The notes under the pieces: model-generated
What the model saw: the letters and a program-made list of their open reading frames with translations, nothing else
Database searches by the model: none
Told to the model about the DNA's origin: nothing
Shown here: piece after piece, positions 44,983-56,733 of the stretch
Position numbering within the stretch: the first letter of the stretch is position 1
How the letters are laid out: each line of letters begins with the position of its first letter
Origin: Bursaphelenchus xylophilus
Taxonomy: Eukaryota > Nematoda > Chromadorea > Rhabditida > Aphelenchoididae
DNA length: 64,000 bases
NCBI GenBank assembly: GCA_904066235.2
Contig: CAJFCV020000003.1
Location: 7,688,001-7,752,000 of the forward strand
Reading direction: 5' to 3'
Position numbers and translations under genes: made by a program

Positions 44983-47900
44983 TCAATTGAAGGCTTTTGA
45001 AAGGTCGTCCGCATAAATGCAAATTTTATTCTTGCCGGCTCTTATTAGATCCCACGAAGCCTAAAGATTGCTATTATAGCTAACAATTAACTTACTTTCA
45101 CTGCATTATTAAAGGGATGGACATCGATTAAACACACAGTATGCCCATTGTTGAGGGCTAAATCCACCGCATTCCCGACCGTTCCTTGGAATGCCGTTAA
45201 CGTGTATTCATTCGCTTCGAAGGCGCAACATAAACTTCCGGGGATACTGAGACGGTTGTGTCTAAAGATCGAAAATTATACCAAAAATTGTGATTTGATT
45301 TTACATATAAATTAGATAGTAACTTGCAAAAAATCGGATCTCAAATCGATCATTAGAACTTGATTATTGGAGATTAGTTTCTTCAAGTCGGAACTGTAGA
45401 TGTACGGGGCCGCGCAGTCCAAGTAATTTGGTTTCTCCCATGAATGAACGGGAAAGCCAAAAGAAGTATTTTGTCGCCGACTTTCCGATGAATTCTCGCG
45501 GTGAGTGACCCCAGCAGGGACCGATTTATACAATTTCCAAGCGACCACTACAACTTCATCTATTCTGATATCTAAAAGTCATCAAATAAAGAACAATTAA
45601 GGTAAATTTAGCTATAAAAACCGAAAATTTCAAGAAATATTTATAAAACCTTACCAGGAAGATCGCTGAAAAGTAAAATAGCATCATTGAATTGCGCATT
45701 CATCAGCATTTGTTTGAAATGCAATAAGATTGCGACTCCGACAAAGATTGGGAAGGAAGAATCGGCCAAAAGAAGGGTATCCCATAAATGGAAGATCTTG
45801 TGTAACGGGAAAACGTGGGCAAAACAGGTCAAAAACCACGAAAATGCAAAGAGCTCCGGCTGGAAATCAAGGTCCTGCATGTGGGTGAAGAGTTCAGCAT
45901 CAACGAATGACAGGAGTTGCATGAATACTGATAAATATTCTGAAATTTATAATAATCAACATAAAACTCATAAATGACAATTTTAAAACAAAAAAAAATT
46001 AAAATTTCCTTTAATGACTACAGAATTGTCCTTGACGAAGAACCCATACAAATACCGGTCAATAAACTTCCGGAAACATGAGAAAGCCTGAGGCAAATTA
46101 TCAAAATTGAGGTAGAGGAAAGGGGCGGCCAAGGAATCCAATCCTTGCCAATAAACATAATCCGTTTCTTTGTTCAGCCATGATTTCAGGAGGATCTTGA
46201 GTTTATGATGTGCTGCCGGGGTCGCCATCAATTCATCGTACTGGAAAAATAAACTTACTTAATATGTTTTATATTATATTAACCACGGCATTAAATCAAA
46301 AAAAAAAATATTTACCTGATGACAACGCGGAATGTCCACCTGTAATTGTCGATCGCTCGCATGCTCCGATAAGGCATCCACATCACTGAGGACATCGATC
46401 AAATCGTCCTTGTTGATATCTAACAAAGCCAACCAAGCTTCAGGACGATACACAGGAGGAACATCCGTGGCCAGTTCTTGTAGCAAAACATCGCCCTTGA
46501 ATGGATACGCCTTGATCAGACGGGCGATTCTACACATTCTTTGGGCCTGATAATCGATATCCCTTTCCTTTACCACCAATGATTGGTTAACGAATTCCTT
46601 TTCGTACTTTCGATCATCAATCGAGATCTCGACACTGTCCCGGAATGGAGTTTTATTCAGCGATTCGAGCCGTTCATTCAGGTGATTACATGGCAACGGG
46701 ACCACATTTGTTGTAACCTGAAATAAAACACCATTAAAAAATTGATAAAGATCGGCATCAAATAACATTGCCACTTACCTTCACATTCCTGCAATCTTCA
46801 TTTCCAAATTGCTGAAAATCATCGACAACCATCGTTGGGATAGACCTAACCGGTGCATTCATTCGAATCCACTTGTTATGAATCAATATTGATGAAACAT
46901 CGGCCCCACACAGATTCCATAAATAAAACAATTCACTCAGAGGCCGTTGAGGAAACGACTCCGGGACTTTAGCAGGATGTCGAAGCCACTCTTTCGTATA
47001 ATTTGTTGTATCATGAATAGTCTCCAAACCGCTTATCTCTTTCAACTTTTCGAGAAGAACATCCGAAGTTGGTCTTTGAGAAGGCAAAATGTTGAGACAA
47101 TTCGATATCAAATCTTCAATCTGCTTAGGGATTTGCTTTAACCCTGATGGATTATGGAAAACAGATCGAACGCGTTCAATTAGAAATGGATATAACGACA
47201 TTCTTTGAGCTAAAAACAACAAATCATGAGGATATTATTCATCAAGTAAAAGCCAACCTTTTTTGACCAAAACATGCAATAATGATAACATTTGTTTCAA
47301 TCCCCAGACATCACATAGTCGGAAACCTCCAAAAAATTCTAACAAAAGGATTCCAAACGACCAGATATCTGATTTATAAGTGGCATAACAGTCGTTTTGT
47401 AAAGTCGCTAATCTTTCTGGCGCCAAATAATAAACACTTCCAATGACATGATCAACACACCCTTTGCCAACGTGATACAAACCATACCTAGTCAACTTGA
47501 TAGCCGGATCTTTGGTATTAGAGATCACAAGATCATCAATAGACATCTGGCCTACTATAATATAATGATGGTGAAGATAATTGATAGCGTCCGCTAATCC
47601 ATGTGCCAATTTACAAAGTTGAGACTGAGAAGCACTAAACATTGAAGCAATGACATAAAGAAATGATAACTTACTCACTTTTTAGCAATAGCAGATCCAA
47701 AAAACTTGTCTTTGTAATGCTCGGAGATGAAGATCACGATATTTTGAGCTGAAAATCGGCTTATAATAAGTAATTCACCTTGCACAAAATGCTTACCCGT
47801 CTTACATGACTGTAAGTCCATATACTGGCACAAGTATGGATGAGTGAGATTCTTTAAATCAAAAAATCTTCCCAATGCCAATGAAATTGCAGGCGGAGTC

Positions 47901-48016
47901 GCCAACAAGTTTTCAGTCTGAGGGATATTGACTTCTCCCGCATCCAAATACTCGCTGGGGACGTTCGTATCCCGACAAACTAAACAACACGCACCGAAAA
48001 CAACACCTTCCGGCAT
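44983..48016 (-). CDS. TBCK: TBCK: pseudokinase, TBC and rhodanese domains
   Basis: Exons in transcript order 48016-47797, 47748-47679, 47634-47258, 47209-46779, 46717-46316, 46240-46009, 45939-45655, 45571-45324, 45261-45096, 45060-44983, about 836 codons. The kinase-like N-terminus lacks catalytic marks: the HRD site reads VGQMSIDDLVI and the DFG site TRYGL, while YLAPERL and SDIWSFGILLLEFF remain. The TBC Rab-GAP domain has VDIPRCHQYDEL (Arg finger), YWQGLDSL (Gln finger) and HKIFHLWDTLLLADSSFP. A C-terminal rhodanese domain has VLMIDLRSDF and IPGSLCCAF. In animals TBCK is linked to mTOR signalling and mRNA transport. Two junctions are irregular: the donor after 46009 is GA, and exon 45571-45324 joins the next only if one T of a T6 run is dropped. 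Both homology-supported breaks could be assembly errors. Confidence 0.92.
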
Positions 48017-48293
48017 GTTTTGCCCGTCCTACAGGTTCATCTACCTAAAATAATTTGATTAAAAAGATATTCAGATGAAATCTGTTTGTTCGGATATAAA
48101 AACGATTCTCCTGGCAACGTGTAGCGGTGTCAACTTTTATAAACATTGTTTGACCTTCAACTTTACAAAAAAGATTATTTTTATTCCGCACTTTGCGCCC
48201 TATATCCATAACTTGGACGTGTAATTTTATACGAAGAAATATATACCAAAAAAATTCGAGAACTTTATTATTTACAGCAACTTTGTACAACTT

Positions 48294-49646
48294 CTAATAG
48301 ACCGTTTTTGCAAAACCAATCCGGTTTGAGCTCATATCATAGATGTGGCAGTACTTTCTGATCATTGGAGTCCCAAATACCCAAAGATTCCCATTGACCG
48401 GTGCCATCTGAAGATTGCACTTGCCGTGGTAGCCAGTAATAAGATGTTTCTCGGTGAGCGAGAGACGAACTCCATTTATCTAAAAGAAATTGTTGAGAAC
48501 TATGGCGGAAAATGCCATGTTTCAAAGTTTTTCATTGTTATGCATGGCAGGAATGCCTTTTTTCTATATTGTTTTCTCAAATTTCTTGGATTCTCTTACC
48601 TTGAAAGTCATTGAGATCTTTTCCTCACATTTTATTGCGGGTACTTGCGTATCGCTTCTCAATCCCAGCAGCTTCATTATTTTTTTGTAGATCTCTTTTG
48701 GCACCAAAATAGCCGAGGTCCCAGTGTCCGAACTGATTTCAGATTCGAATTCGACGAAGATCCCATTGAATTGCAGCTGATTTGCGTGGAATCTCCAATC
48801 TCCCAAATGGATAACATCCGTGAATACGGCTTCTGGCTGACACCATCTCGAATTCAGGCTTCCAAAGCTAATCTCTCCGCCCCAAGTTGATTCTGTGGGT
48901 TTAGATGGAAGAGGAGACATGAAAACGGAGAATATTGGAGGATCAAATTTAGATGTGATCCGATTCCTCTCCATCAAGGTTACTAGTCCATGACTTTCTC
49001 CATATCCCAGGCCAAAGATTCCATCATAAGGGCGGCTATCGGCTTGCTCATCGATGACGTCAGCGACTCCAAAATGGACGTAACCGCGGAATTTAGGGTT
49101 GTAATAGTCTCCGAACTGAATGGATTCATATTACAGAGTCATTTCCGATCAAAATTATATTCACTAAACTCTTACCGATACAAAATCCGTGAAAAGTTTG
49201 CCATAAGTAACCACCCCATCGTCATATCCTATTCTAAACTTTCTTCGTGTCGTCCTGGATGTTCTAGATAGAATTTCGCTGTAATATGTTCGTTCTGTTC
49301 CTATTGAATGAGTGGCATTTTTGCTTCGGACCCAGGTTAATGTAGATCCGGTATCAAACATCATCTGGAAAGGTCGTGGAGGGATACCAATATGGATTGT
49401 GCCCACATAGAACAGATTGTTGAGATTTGTGAGAATCTGAGTGTAGATTGGTGGCTTCTTGACTAGCCATGTGACGTCCTCCCATCGACTACTTTTTGTC
49501 TCCCCGTCCACAGGGAATATTGATCTTTTTGGCACAGCCACTACCTTTTTGACGATAGGCCGGTTTTTGTTGAACAAGATGACAGTAGCATCATTTACAA
49601 TAAATAAGATGAAAATAACAAAACCGATTCCCCCGCATGATGTCAT
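48294..49646 (-). CDS. Pepsin-family aspartic protease (A1), secreted
   Basis: Exons in transcript order 49646-49176, 49115-48600, 48479-48294, all phase 0, give 390 aa. An N-terminal signal peptide or anchor (GIGFVIFILFIVNDATVILF) precedes a propeptide-like segment. The first active-site motif is MMFDTGSTLTWVRS, the second SSDTGTSAILVP, and the flap region reads RKFRIGYDDGVVTYG. FGLGYGES and the C-terminal RKYCHIYDMSSNRIGFA are also typical of pepsins. Both catalytic Asp residues are present, so it is probably active in an acidic compartment such as the gut lumen or lysosome. It ends 277 bp before the TBCK start on the same strand, so an operon is possible but unproven. Confidence 0.94.
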
Positions 49647-50664
49647 GGAGATAATGTCGTCTAGGGTGTTCGATGAGCAAGGTCAAGTTTCATGTAGCGG
49701 CAGTCAAGAGTCCCTTGCGACTTCGTCTTTTCGTTGAGGTAGAGGTGAGTAATAGGCGAGTTGGATATGCAGTATTGTTTTGCAAGGTGATGGATAAGCA
49801 GTTTAGGAATGGTGCGAACGGGGAAGGTAATGATGCACGAAAGCGGATTGTAACGGAATTAGTTGGCTGTAGATCGTATTACGGAACGATAAATAGAATT
49901 GAGGATGACCAAAATAAAGTTGTTAGCAAGGATTCAATCCTTGTCGATTTGGAAGTAGAAGGTTAATAAAAAATCCCGAGGTCTGCCTGATCTCCGACCA
50001 AGTTGAACTCGGGAATCTAGTGAAAGTGAGAACCCATGGGGGCTCAAAATTCTCCTTCCGCATCGCTGTAAAGTCACCAGTTGGAAACGGTTTTGCATCA
50101 GGTTTTAGGGCTCTGCTCACTTTTCACTTGTCGAACAACTTTTTTCGCACAATTCTCTTTTACGCAACGCCTGGAACAAAAACCCTCAGGAAACGCGCGG
50201 GGTCTTGTCCTCCGCGTTTTTTCAGCGAAGGTTTTAACGTTGCACTGTTTTGCGGGTTGTTTTTGCGGCTTCGGGAAAGAGTTTGAAGATTTTTTAGTCA
50301 TCTGTAGTTGACGCATACCACGAATTGGTTTTTGTTGCGTAAGAGGCGCGCAGCAGTGTAAATATTTTTTGCTAAAGGAGTGCGCATACAAGCCATAAAG
50401 TTTCTTTTTTATTGCAAGGGTTTCATATGCTAATAGTGAATTACAGCAAAAATAAGGTCGCAATCCGAAAGTAATAAGTTTAGTACTTTATTACAGTAGA
50501 ATTCGTGAAGAGTGCATACGATTAATGTTGTAAAAAAACTAATAATTCGTCTGAATAAGGATTGTCTCATCAAAAAGATATCCGAAAGATGAGATTTCCA
50601 TAGAAACAAATGATAACATGAATGGTCTGCCTTCTCATTTGTCTGATGGTAATGTATTGGTAAG
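49647..50664. other. Intergenic, no supported gene
   Basis: Open frames on both strands (49673-49966 plus, 50098-50463 minus) lack domains and splice partners. It contains the promoters of the divergent protease and DEG/ENaC genes. Confidence 0.4.
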
Positions 50665-52577
50665 ATGGGAGAGGCTTGGGATCGGTTCTTTAGGTCCAGG
50701 GCAGCTCAGAAAGCGGCCTATCATGGGAGAGCTGGCGCTAAAGTAAGATGGTTACTGTAACTTTCATGCAAGAAATTGTAGCAAGTCAGATCGTTTCCAG
50801 AATGGACTTCTATGTTGGCATTGCCACAGGTTGTCTACTTCCGAAGATTCTGCAGTTTTTTCTGGTTTCTGTTGTTCTTGGCTGCTCTGGGCATTGCTGC
50901 ATGGCAACTTATTGAGACCATCAAAAATTACCGAAGCTACGGTTTTACTACAACAAGAACATTGAACTTTGATGCTCATCCCTTTCCTGCTGTAACTGCG
51001 TGTGATCTAAATCCATTCAAACGGGATTTGGCCTATCAGAATGCTGAGGTATCTGTTCTCATAGAAAACTCGAGCAAACCGCTTTACTTTAGATTGTAAC
51101 GTTAATGAATGCACTGGAATATGCATTTGAGAAGACTCGCTGTTCAACGAATAACTGCACGGTTGACACTAATTCAACTTTAGATAGTTATATCAGCGAG
51201 TATGGCCTTAGTGTAAGATCAAAACAACCTCAAACTTATTTGACAGGACTTAAGAGACACTTCAACGGTGGTCTTGCAAGCATCGCGATTGCTGACGTTG
51301 ATCACTGGATCATTAAATTTGACGAGTGCTTCGGCGCAGTATGATGATTTCATTCAAGGTTGCAGTTTCAATACGCAAGACTGTGTTGACACGTAAGCTC
51401 GGTTATAGGTTGAAAATGCTGAGTTATTGAATTTATAGCGACTGGACCAAATTTGAAAGCCAGGCAATGGGAACTTGTTTCACGTTCAATATTGCTAAGG
51501 CTCGAAATGTCTCAAGAGTTGGCCCAATTTACGGCCTGAGGGCTATTATAAAAACCAATGTTTCGCAATATTTGCCAGTCTCTCCTAGTGCTGGATTCAA
51601 AGTTTTGGTTCACCACCAAGATGAATATCCATTCCCAGATATCTATGGGGTGAATGTTATGGTCGGCAGTGCCGCTATGGTGGGAGTAAGGGCTTTTATA
51701 TGCGTTGTGTAAGATTAGTCTAGGTGTCTTACACTGAAGTAACACGCCTCGGTCAGCCATACAGTAAATGTGTCCTAGACTCTCCGGAGGATTATATTTA
51801 TCCGAAGAATTATTCGACCGAAGGATGTTTGAGGTCGGCATACCAACTGTCCGTAATTAAGAATTGCGGATGCTACGATCCCTCTTTTCCGGCATCATCT
51901 AATCTGACTGTTCAGACCAATGACGGGACTAATGTCAGCATGAAACGGATTGGTGCTTGCACTTTGGATAATTGTAAGTTTTTGTACTATTGTGCAAGGG
52001 CGAAAACGGCAAATGTGAGTGATATTTGTAGATGCTTGCTGGATTTCCCAGAGCGATTCCAATTTTGTAAACAATTGTACTAACCCATGCTATGAGACGA
52101 GCTATTCCGTTGGCGTCTCCTTTGCCAGTTGGCCAAGTGGATCTTCTTCGACTATCGGGGCTTGTATGGGCGGGGATTACGGTAACTTGACGTGTGATGT
52201 GATGTACGCTCAGAACGGGGCGTTGATTCAAGTTTTCTTCGAAGCTCAGAGCTATGAAGTTATGGCTGAAGTTCCAACTTATCCGGTTAGCAATCCGCTA
52301 TAGAGTTGTGATTGTATTTCAGACGAGCAGTTTCTTATCCGATTTTGGTGGAACTTTGAGTTTGTGGATCGGAGGGTCCATATTGGTTCTGTTGGAAATC
52401 GCTCTTCTGTTCATACAGGTACTGATCTCATTTTTCGTTTATATTCGCGTTTCTTTAGTGCGTTTTCACTTGCATTTGTCCTTGTTGCGACAGACATATT
52501 GGATATTGAACAACTCATTACCGTCGAAAAATCTAACTTTTTACTTTTTGTTTTTAGCCTTTCTTTTTCCCACATGA
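50665..52577 (+). CDS. DEG/ENaC sodium channel subunit 1
   Basis: Exons 50665-50742, 50782-51048, 51093-51212, 51247-51392, 51439-51685, 51724-51973, 52032-52285, 52323-52418 and a probable last exon 52494-52577, about 513 aa. TM1 (FFWFLLFLAALGIAAWQLI) is followed by FPAVTACDLNPFKRD. A Cys-rich extracellular domain with N-glycosylation sites includes YPFPDIYG, NYSTEGCLRS and NCGCYDP. The pre-TM2 and pore region reads SDFGGTLSLWIGGSILVLLE, with selectivity-filter GGS. The family forms trimeric amiloride-sensitive Na+ channels used in touch, acid or peptide sensing. The usual cytoplasmic HG before TM1 is replaced by LA (TSMLALPQV). The last exon is the least certain: reading through from 52418 to the same stop is also open. 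Confidence 0.92.
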
Positions 52578-52583
52578 AATAAA
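52578..52583 (+). terminator. Poly(A) signal directly after channel 1 stop
   Basis: AATAAA begins at the base after the TGA at 52575-52577, and the next gene starts about 100 bp later. Confidence 0.5.
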
Positions 52584-52679
52584 CATAAATTTAATCTTGA
52601 ATGCAAATTCGGATGGCACCGTCATGGATACGCCAAACAGAAATGGAGAACACCACACTATTCAGTTTTTGGATGGGAA

Positions 52680-55113
52680 ATGCAGGCTTACAATAGGTTC
52701 AAGGACACCAAGAGAGGGGCCAAGACAATCTACCATGCCCGGTCTGGCTATAAGGTCGGCTTGTCATGATTGCTGATTTTTCAATTTGTTTTAGCAAATT
52801 CGTGTGTTTCCTGAATGGACCTCAGCACACGCCATTCCGTTGGTCGGCCGTTTTCATCGTTTCTGCAGCATTTTCTGGTTAGCCGTCTTCTTAGCTGGAT
52901 TGGGTGTTGTTGTCTACATGCTTGTTGAAGCGATTAAATCTTATAAAGATTACAAGGTCTCTGTTCAACAGACTCTCAGCTTTACCAGCTATCCGTTTCC
53001 GGCAATTACAATATGCGATTTAAACCCATATAAGAGAGATATTGCTTATCAACGTCCAGAAGTAAGACGGCGCTGCAGGGAGACCCATCAGATATTTTAG
53101 ATTAAAAAGTTAATGGATACCTATTCTTATGCATTGCAAAAATCGTTTTGTACGAATACCACTTGTAACGTGCCTACCAACAAAACTTTGGATGGCTATA
53201 TGTCAGATTATCAGTTGACTGTAAGAAAGACCTTGAATCCGTGTTCAAATGCGCAACTTTGTTGTAGGGCCTAAAAAGTTCCACAGCCATCAATTCGAAG
53301 GTTCAAAAGTTGTTGCCGGTGATTGCCGCTCAATATGACATGAGTGCAGCCGCAGCTCAATACGATGACATTTTGCAAGGTTGTAGTTTCAACTTGCAAG
53401 ATTGCCAAGATGGGTAAGAATCGTAGCAAAAACGGTAACTCGTACTTGTAGGGACTGGACCAAGTTCAACAGTCAGACAATGGGGACCTGTTTTTCCTAT
53501 AATATGAAGGGAAACAAGAATGTCACGCGTGTTGGTCCAATCTACGGCCTTCGGGTCATAGCCAAGACCAATGTTTCGCAGCTGTTACCAACTTCAAGCA
53601 AAGGAGGCTTCAGAGTTTTGGTTCATGACCAAGGAGAATATCCGTTCCCGGATGTGTATGGATCTGATGTGATGATAGAGAGCGCGGCGTCTTTGGGGGT
53701 GCACAACTTTTCTTTGTTTATATTTTCTTCTTGTTACTGTCCTATGACCATATTTTAGGTTTCCTTTACTGAAATCAGCCGGCTGGGAGGGCATTATGGT
53801 AGTTGCCATGACGATCTGCCCTCAGGTTATTTGTACACTAAGAACTATTCTACCGAGGGATGTATGAGATCTGAGTATCAAGCGGAAATGGTCAAGAATT
53901 GTGGATGTTATGATCCAACTTATCCGGCGCCAGCAAACGCAAGTTCCTCTAGTTCAGATGCCACCACGGATTTGCTGAATTCTGTAGACGATGACTCTTC
54001 CAATTCCACCTCAACTGCTAGTTCCAATGAGACAACAACGGCAGCCTCTAAGTCGTCTTCGCGAATTCCGATGTGCACAACGGATAATTGTAAGTTGAGG
54101 ATTTATTGCCGTCTTTCGAAGAGGACTTTATTTAATTTTTAAAAAATTGTAGTGGCTTGTTGGGACGAGCAGTTGAGTAAAACCATCAACACAAACTGCA
54201 GTCAGCCCTGTCATGAAGTTTCCTATGACACTTCTGTTTCTTTTGCCCGCTGGCCTAGTGGATCTTCTTCAACGGTTGGGATTTGTATGAGTGGGGACTA
54301 CGGAAATGAAACTTGTCTGGAGATGTATCAAGAGAATGGGGCCTTAATTCAAGTGTATTTTGAGCAGCAAAGTTATGAAACGATGAAGGAGTTAGCTCAG
54401 TATCCGGTAAGATATAAAAGACTAAAGAGTAACATGACAATCGCCTACTGTGACCCTTACAAAAAACAAATATAACGGCTTCGGCATCCCGTTACATTTA
54501 TGAAACGTTGTACCGTATCTAAGCAGCCTTCCAGTCCCTCAAAAACAGAGTTCATTCATAATTAATATTCCTGATGTTGTCAACGTTCCCGTCTTCTCTT
54601 AGCAAGACACCTAACCTCTTTATTTAAAGCGAAATGATGGGACCATATTCATGGGCTCTCCCCTTCAATGTTTACTTTTGAGTCATCCGTTTTTCCGAGG
54701 GTTATCAGAATTTTTTCCTTTTTTCAGTTGTCGACCGTTTTCTCCAATTTTGGTGGTCAATTGGGGCTATGGCTGGGCGGATCACTAATTATGGTCGTTG
54801 AATTTGTATTACTTCTGGTTCAGGTGCGCTTTTTTTACTATTAAATGGAATTTCGGTCGCTTCCGAAAGATCGAAATTTCTTATCATTAATTTTCCTTGA
54901 CGTCTTGCAATTCGGACGGCTTTAACAATATTTTTTTGTAGCTTTAGCCCAATAATTTGGTTTTTCTTTGGCTGTTTATTGACATTCACGCATTTGCTGG
55001 CGGTGTTTTAAAATCCGCACGCGTTTTTTTTGTAATTTGTAACGCCTTTTTTCTGATTTCAGTGCACCTTGGCTCTCTGCATTCCGTCCTCCGATAAACT
55101 TCTTGGATATTAA
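52680..55113 (+). CDS. DEG/ENaC sodium channel subunit 2
   Basis: Exons 52680-52754, 52795-53061, 53101-53220, 53268-53413, 53452-53698, 53759-54089, 54153-54406, 54728-54823, 55063-55113 give 528 aa. Six exons have exactly the same lengths as in channel 1, so this is a tandem duplicate. TM1 is FWLAVFLAGLGVVVYMLVEA. The extracellular marks are FPAITICDLNPYKRD, YPFPDVYG, NYSTEGCMRS and NCGCYDP. TM2 is NFGGQLGLWLGGSLIMVVE with filter GGS. The pre-TM1 HG motif reads HA (TSAHAIPLVG). Exon 6 is 81 bp longer than in channel 1 and encodes a Ser/Thr/Asn-rich insert. The donor of exon 1 is gtcggc, a weaker site. It ends with CIPSSDKLLGY. Confidence 0.94.
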
Positions 55114-55224
55114 TTTATTTCTCAATAACTTTATGACCTAATCTACATTCAATAAGATCTCTTGTGTTATGCAACTATCTCAATTTAGGAGTCTCTTGTT
55201 CCCTCCTTGAAATAATCCGAATTT

Positions 55225-56638
55225 ATGCGTTGTAATAAAGTATTCAAATATCTTCGTGACTTGCGACTAAATGTCACTGGGACAGTTAACGGTTTGCAGT
55301 ATGCAGAAAAGGTTGTGCTCATTGTCTTGGGGCTATTCAGTGTTAAGTTTTTGGCTGATGTTGTGGTGGATGTATATTGGTTAAGACATCAGAAACTACC
55401 TCCAAGAACATGCCGATGTAATAATGAAAATGTAAGTAAAACCAATACATGGTAAAGTTGCTCTGTAAAATGTATTAAATGCCACTTGTTCTAATTTTAG
55501 TTTTGCTTTACGGGTCTCGACGCAACTCTCTCGCATATCAATGGGTCTGCTTTCCCTTGCGAGCTGTATCCTTATATCCAGAACTTTAACTTGCTTCAAA
55601 ACGATATCAACAACATTCCCAATGACTTCGGTAAACTGGAAAACGATTGGACTCCAGTATTTGTAACTTCTGCCTCATCCAATCACTTTTATGAATTACG
55701 ACAATACGTCAATGTCATACGGATAAATTATAAGAAATCAAAGATTGTTGTCTACGACGTTGGTCTCAATGGAGCCATGGTAAGAGTTTTCGATTGGTGT
55801 TCTTGTTGTTTTAGACTACCTTGTAGCCCTTAATAATTTCAGGTTGATGAAGTCAAAAGCTGGTGTCTAGTCGAATATCGTTATTTTAACTTCAAGCGAT
55901 ATCCAGGACATGTAAATCAACTGATGAACTACGCGTTTAAAATAGTTATTGCGGATGCTTTAAAGACATATAAGAACTTCTTTTACACTGATACCAGTGT
56001 TCGGTTTCTTAAAAATTTTCATATTGATATCGTCAGGGAATTGAACCGAGGATCGATCTTACCCTTTATGACATTTACGTTCTCTGACCATGGAATCTAC
56101 GGGGCCACCGATCCGGGTAAGCAGCCATTGTAGTTTCTTTATTCGTTCTCATCGGCTATTCTCAAACAAAATTAGATGATTTTTAAATTCAGGTATGCTA
56201 CAGTATATCCCCGTTCCTTCCAACCTCACCAAATCCAAGGAATGGCAAAGCACATTGCTCGTAACTGACTCCAAATACACTCGAACTCTTTTAAAGTGGT
56301 TTGTTCTATGCGCTCTGACTGAAGACTGTATTTCCCCACCAACGGCTCAACTAAAGTGTAATTTCTACGTGGAAAACAAGATAACCATGGAGATGGGATG
56401 TCATCGATACGACCAGACATTCTGGAATCTGTATCAACTCTCGTATATATTCGATCCAATCCAAAGAGGAGCTTTAAAAATGGGATTAATCGATAAATGG
56501 CCTGAGGTAATGGGAGAAAAAGAAGTGAGAAATATACTAACTCAAATGGGATATCGATGGGTAACATACTCAAAGAGCTTTAGGACAAAGAGGAATGATG
56601 TGCTGTATGGGAAAATGAACAATTCATGTGTTTTATAG
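55225..56638 (+). CDS. Type II membrane protein, DUF1647-like (glycosyltransferase-like)
   Basis: Exons 55225-55431, 55501-55779, 55843-56116, 56193-56638 give 401 aa. A single hydrophobic anchor (VVLIVLGLFSVKFLADVVVD) near residue 30 indicates Golgi-type type II topology. The lumenal part contains PVFVTSASSNHFYELRQYV, KIVVYDVGLN, a WCLVEYRYFNFKRYPGHV block and CHRYDQTFWNL near the end. This order (VTSxSxNHF, YDxGL, R.F.....P.H) matches the nematode DUF1647 family, which is glycosyltransferase-like. The assignment is from memory of the family pattern, so the enzymatic role is inference. It converges on the sulfotransferase gene, 95 bp stop to stop. Confidence 0.85.
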
Positions 56639-56733
56639 AACCATATTTTACATTGTTATCTCGTTGTTAAGTTTGGCTTTTATTATTTTTTTAAGTAAAA
56701 ACATTTTATATACATACATGCATGCATTCGCAG

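Noticed and set aside
49673..50463. Frames on both strands between the protease and channel 1
   Set aside because: No recognisable protein and no splice sites that extend them.
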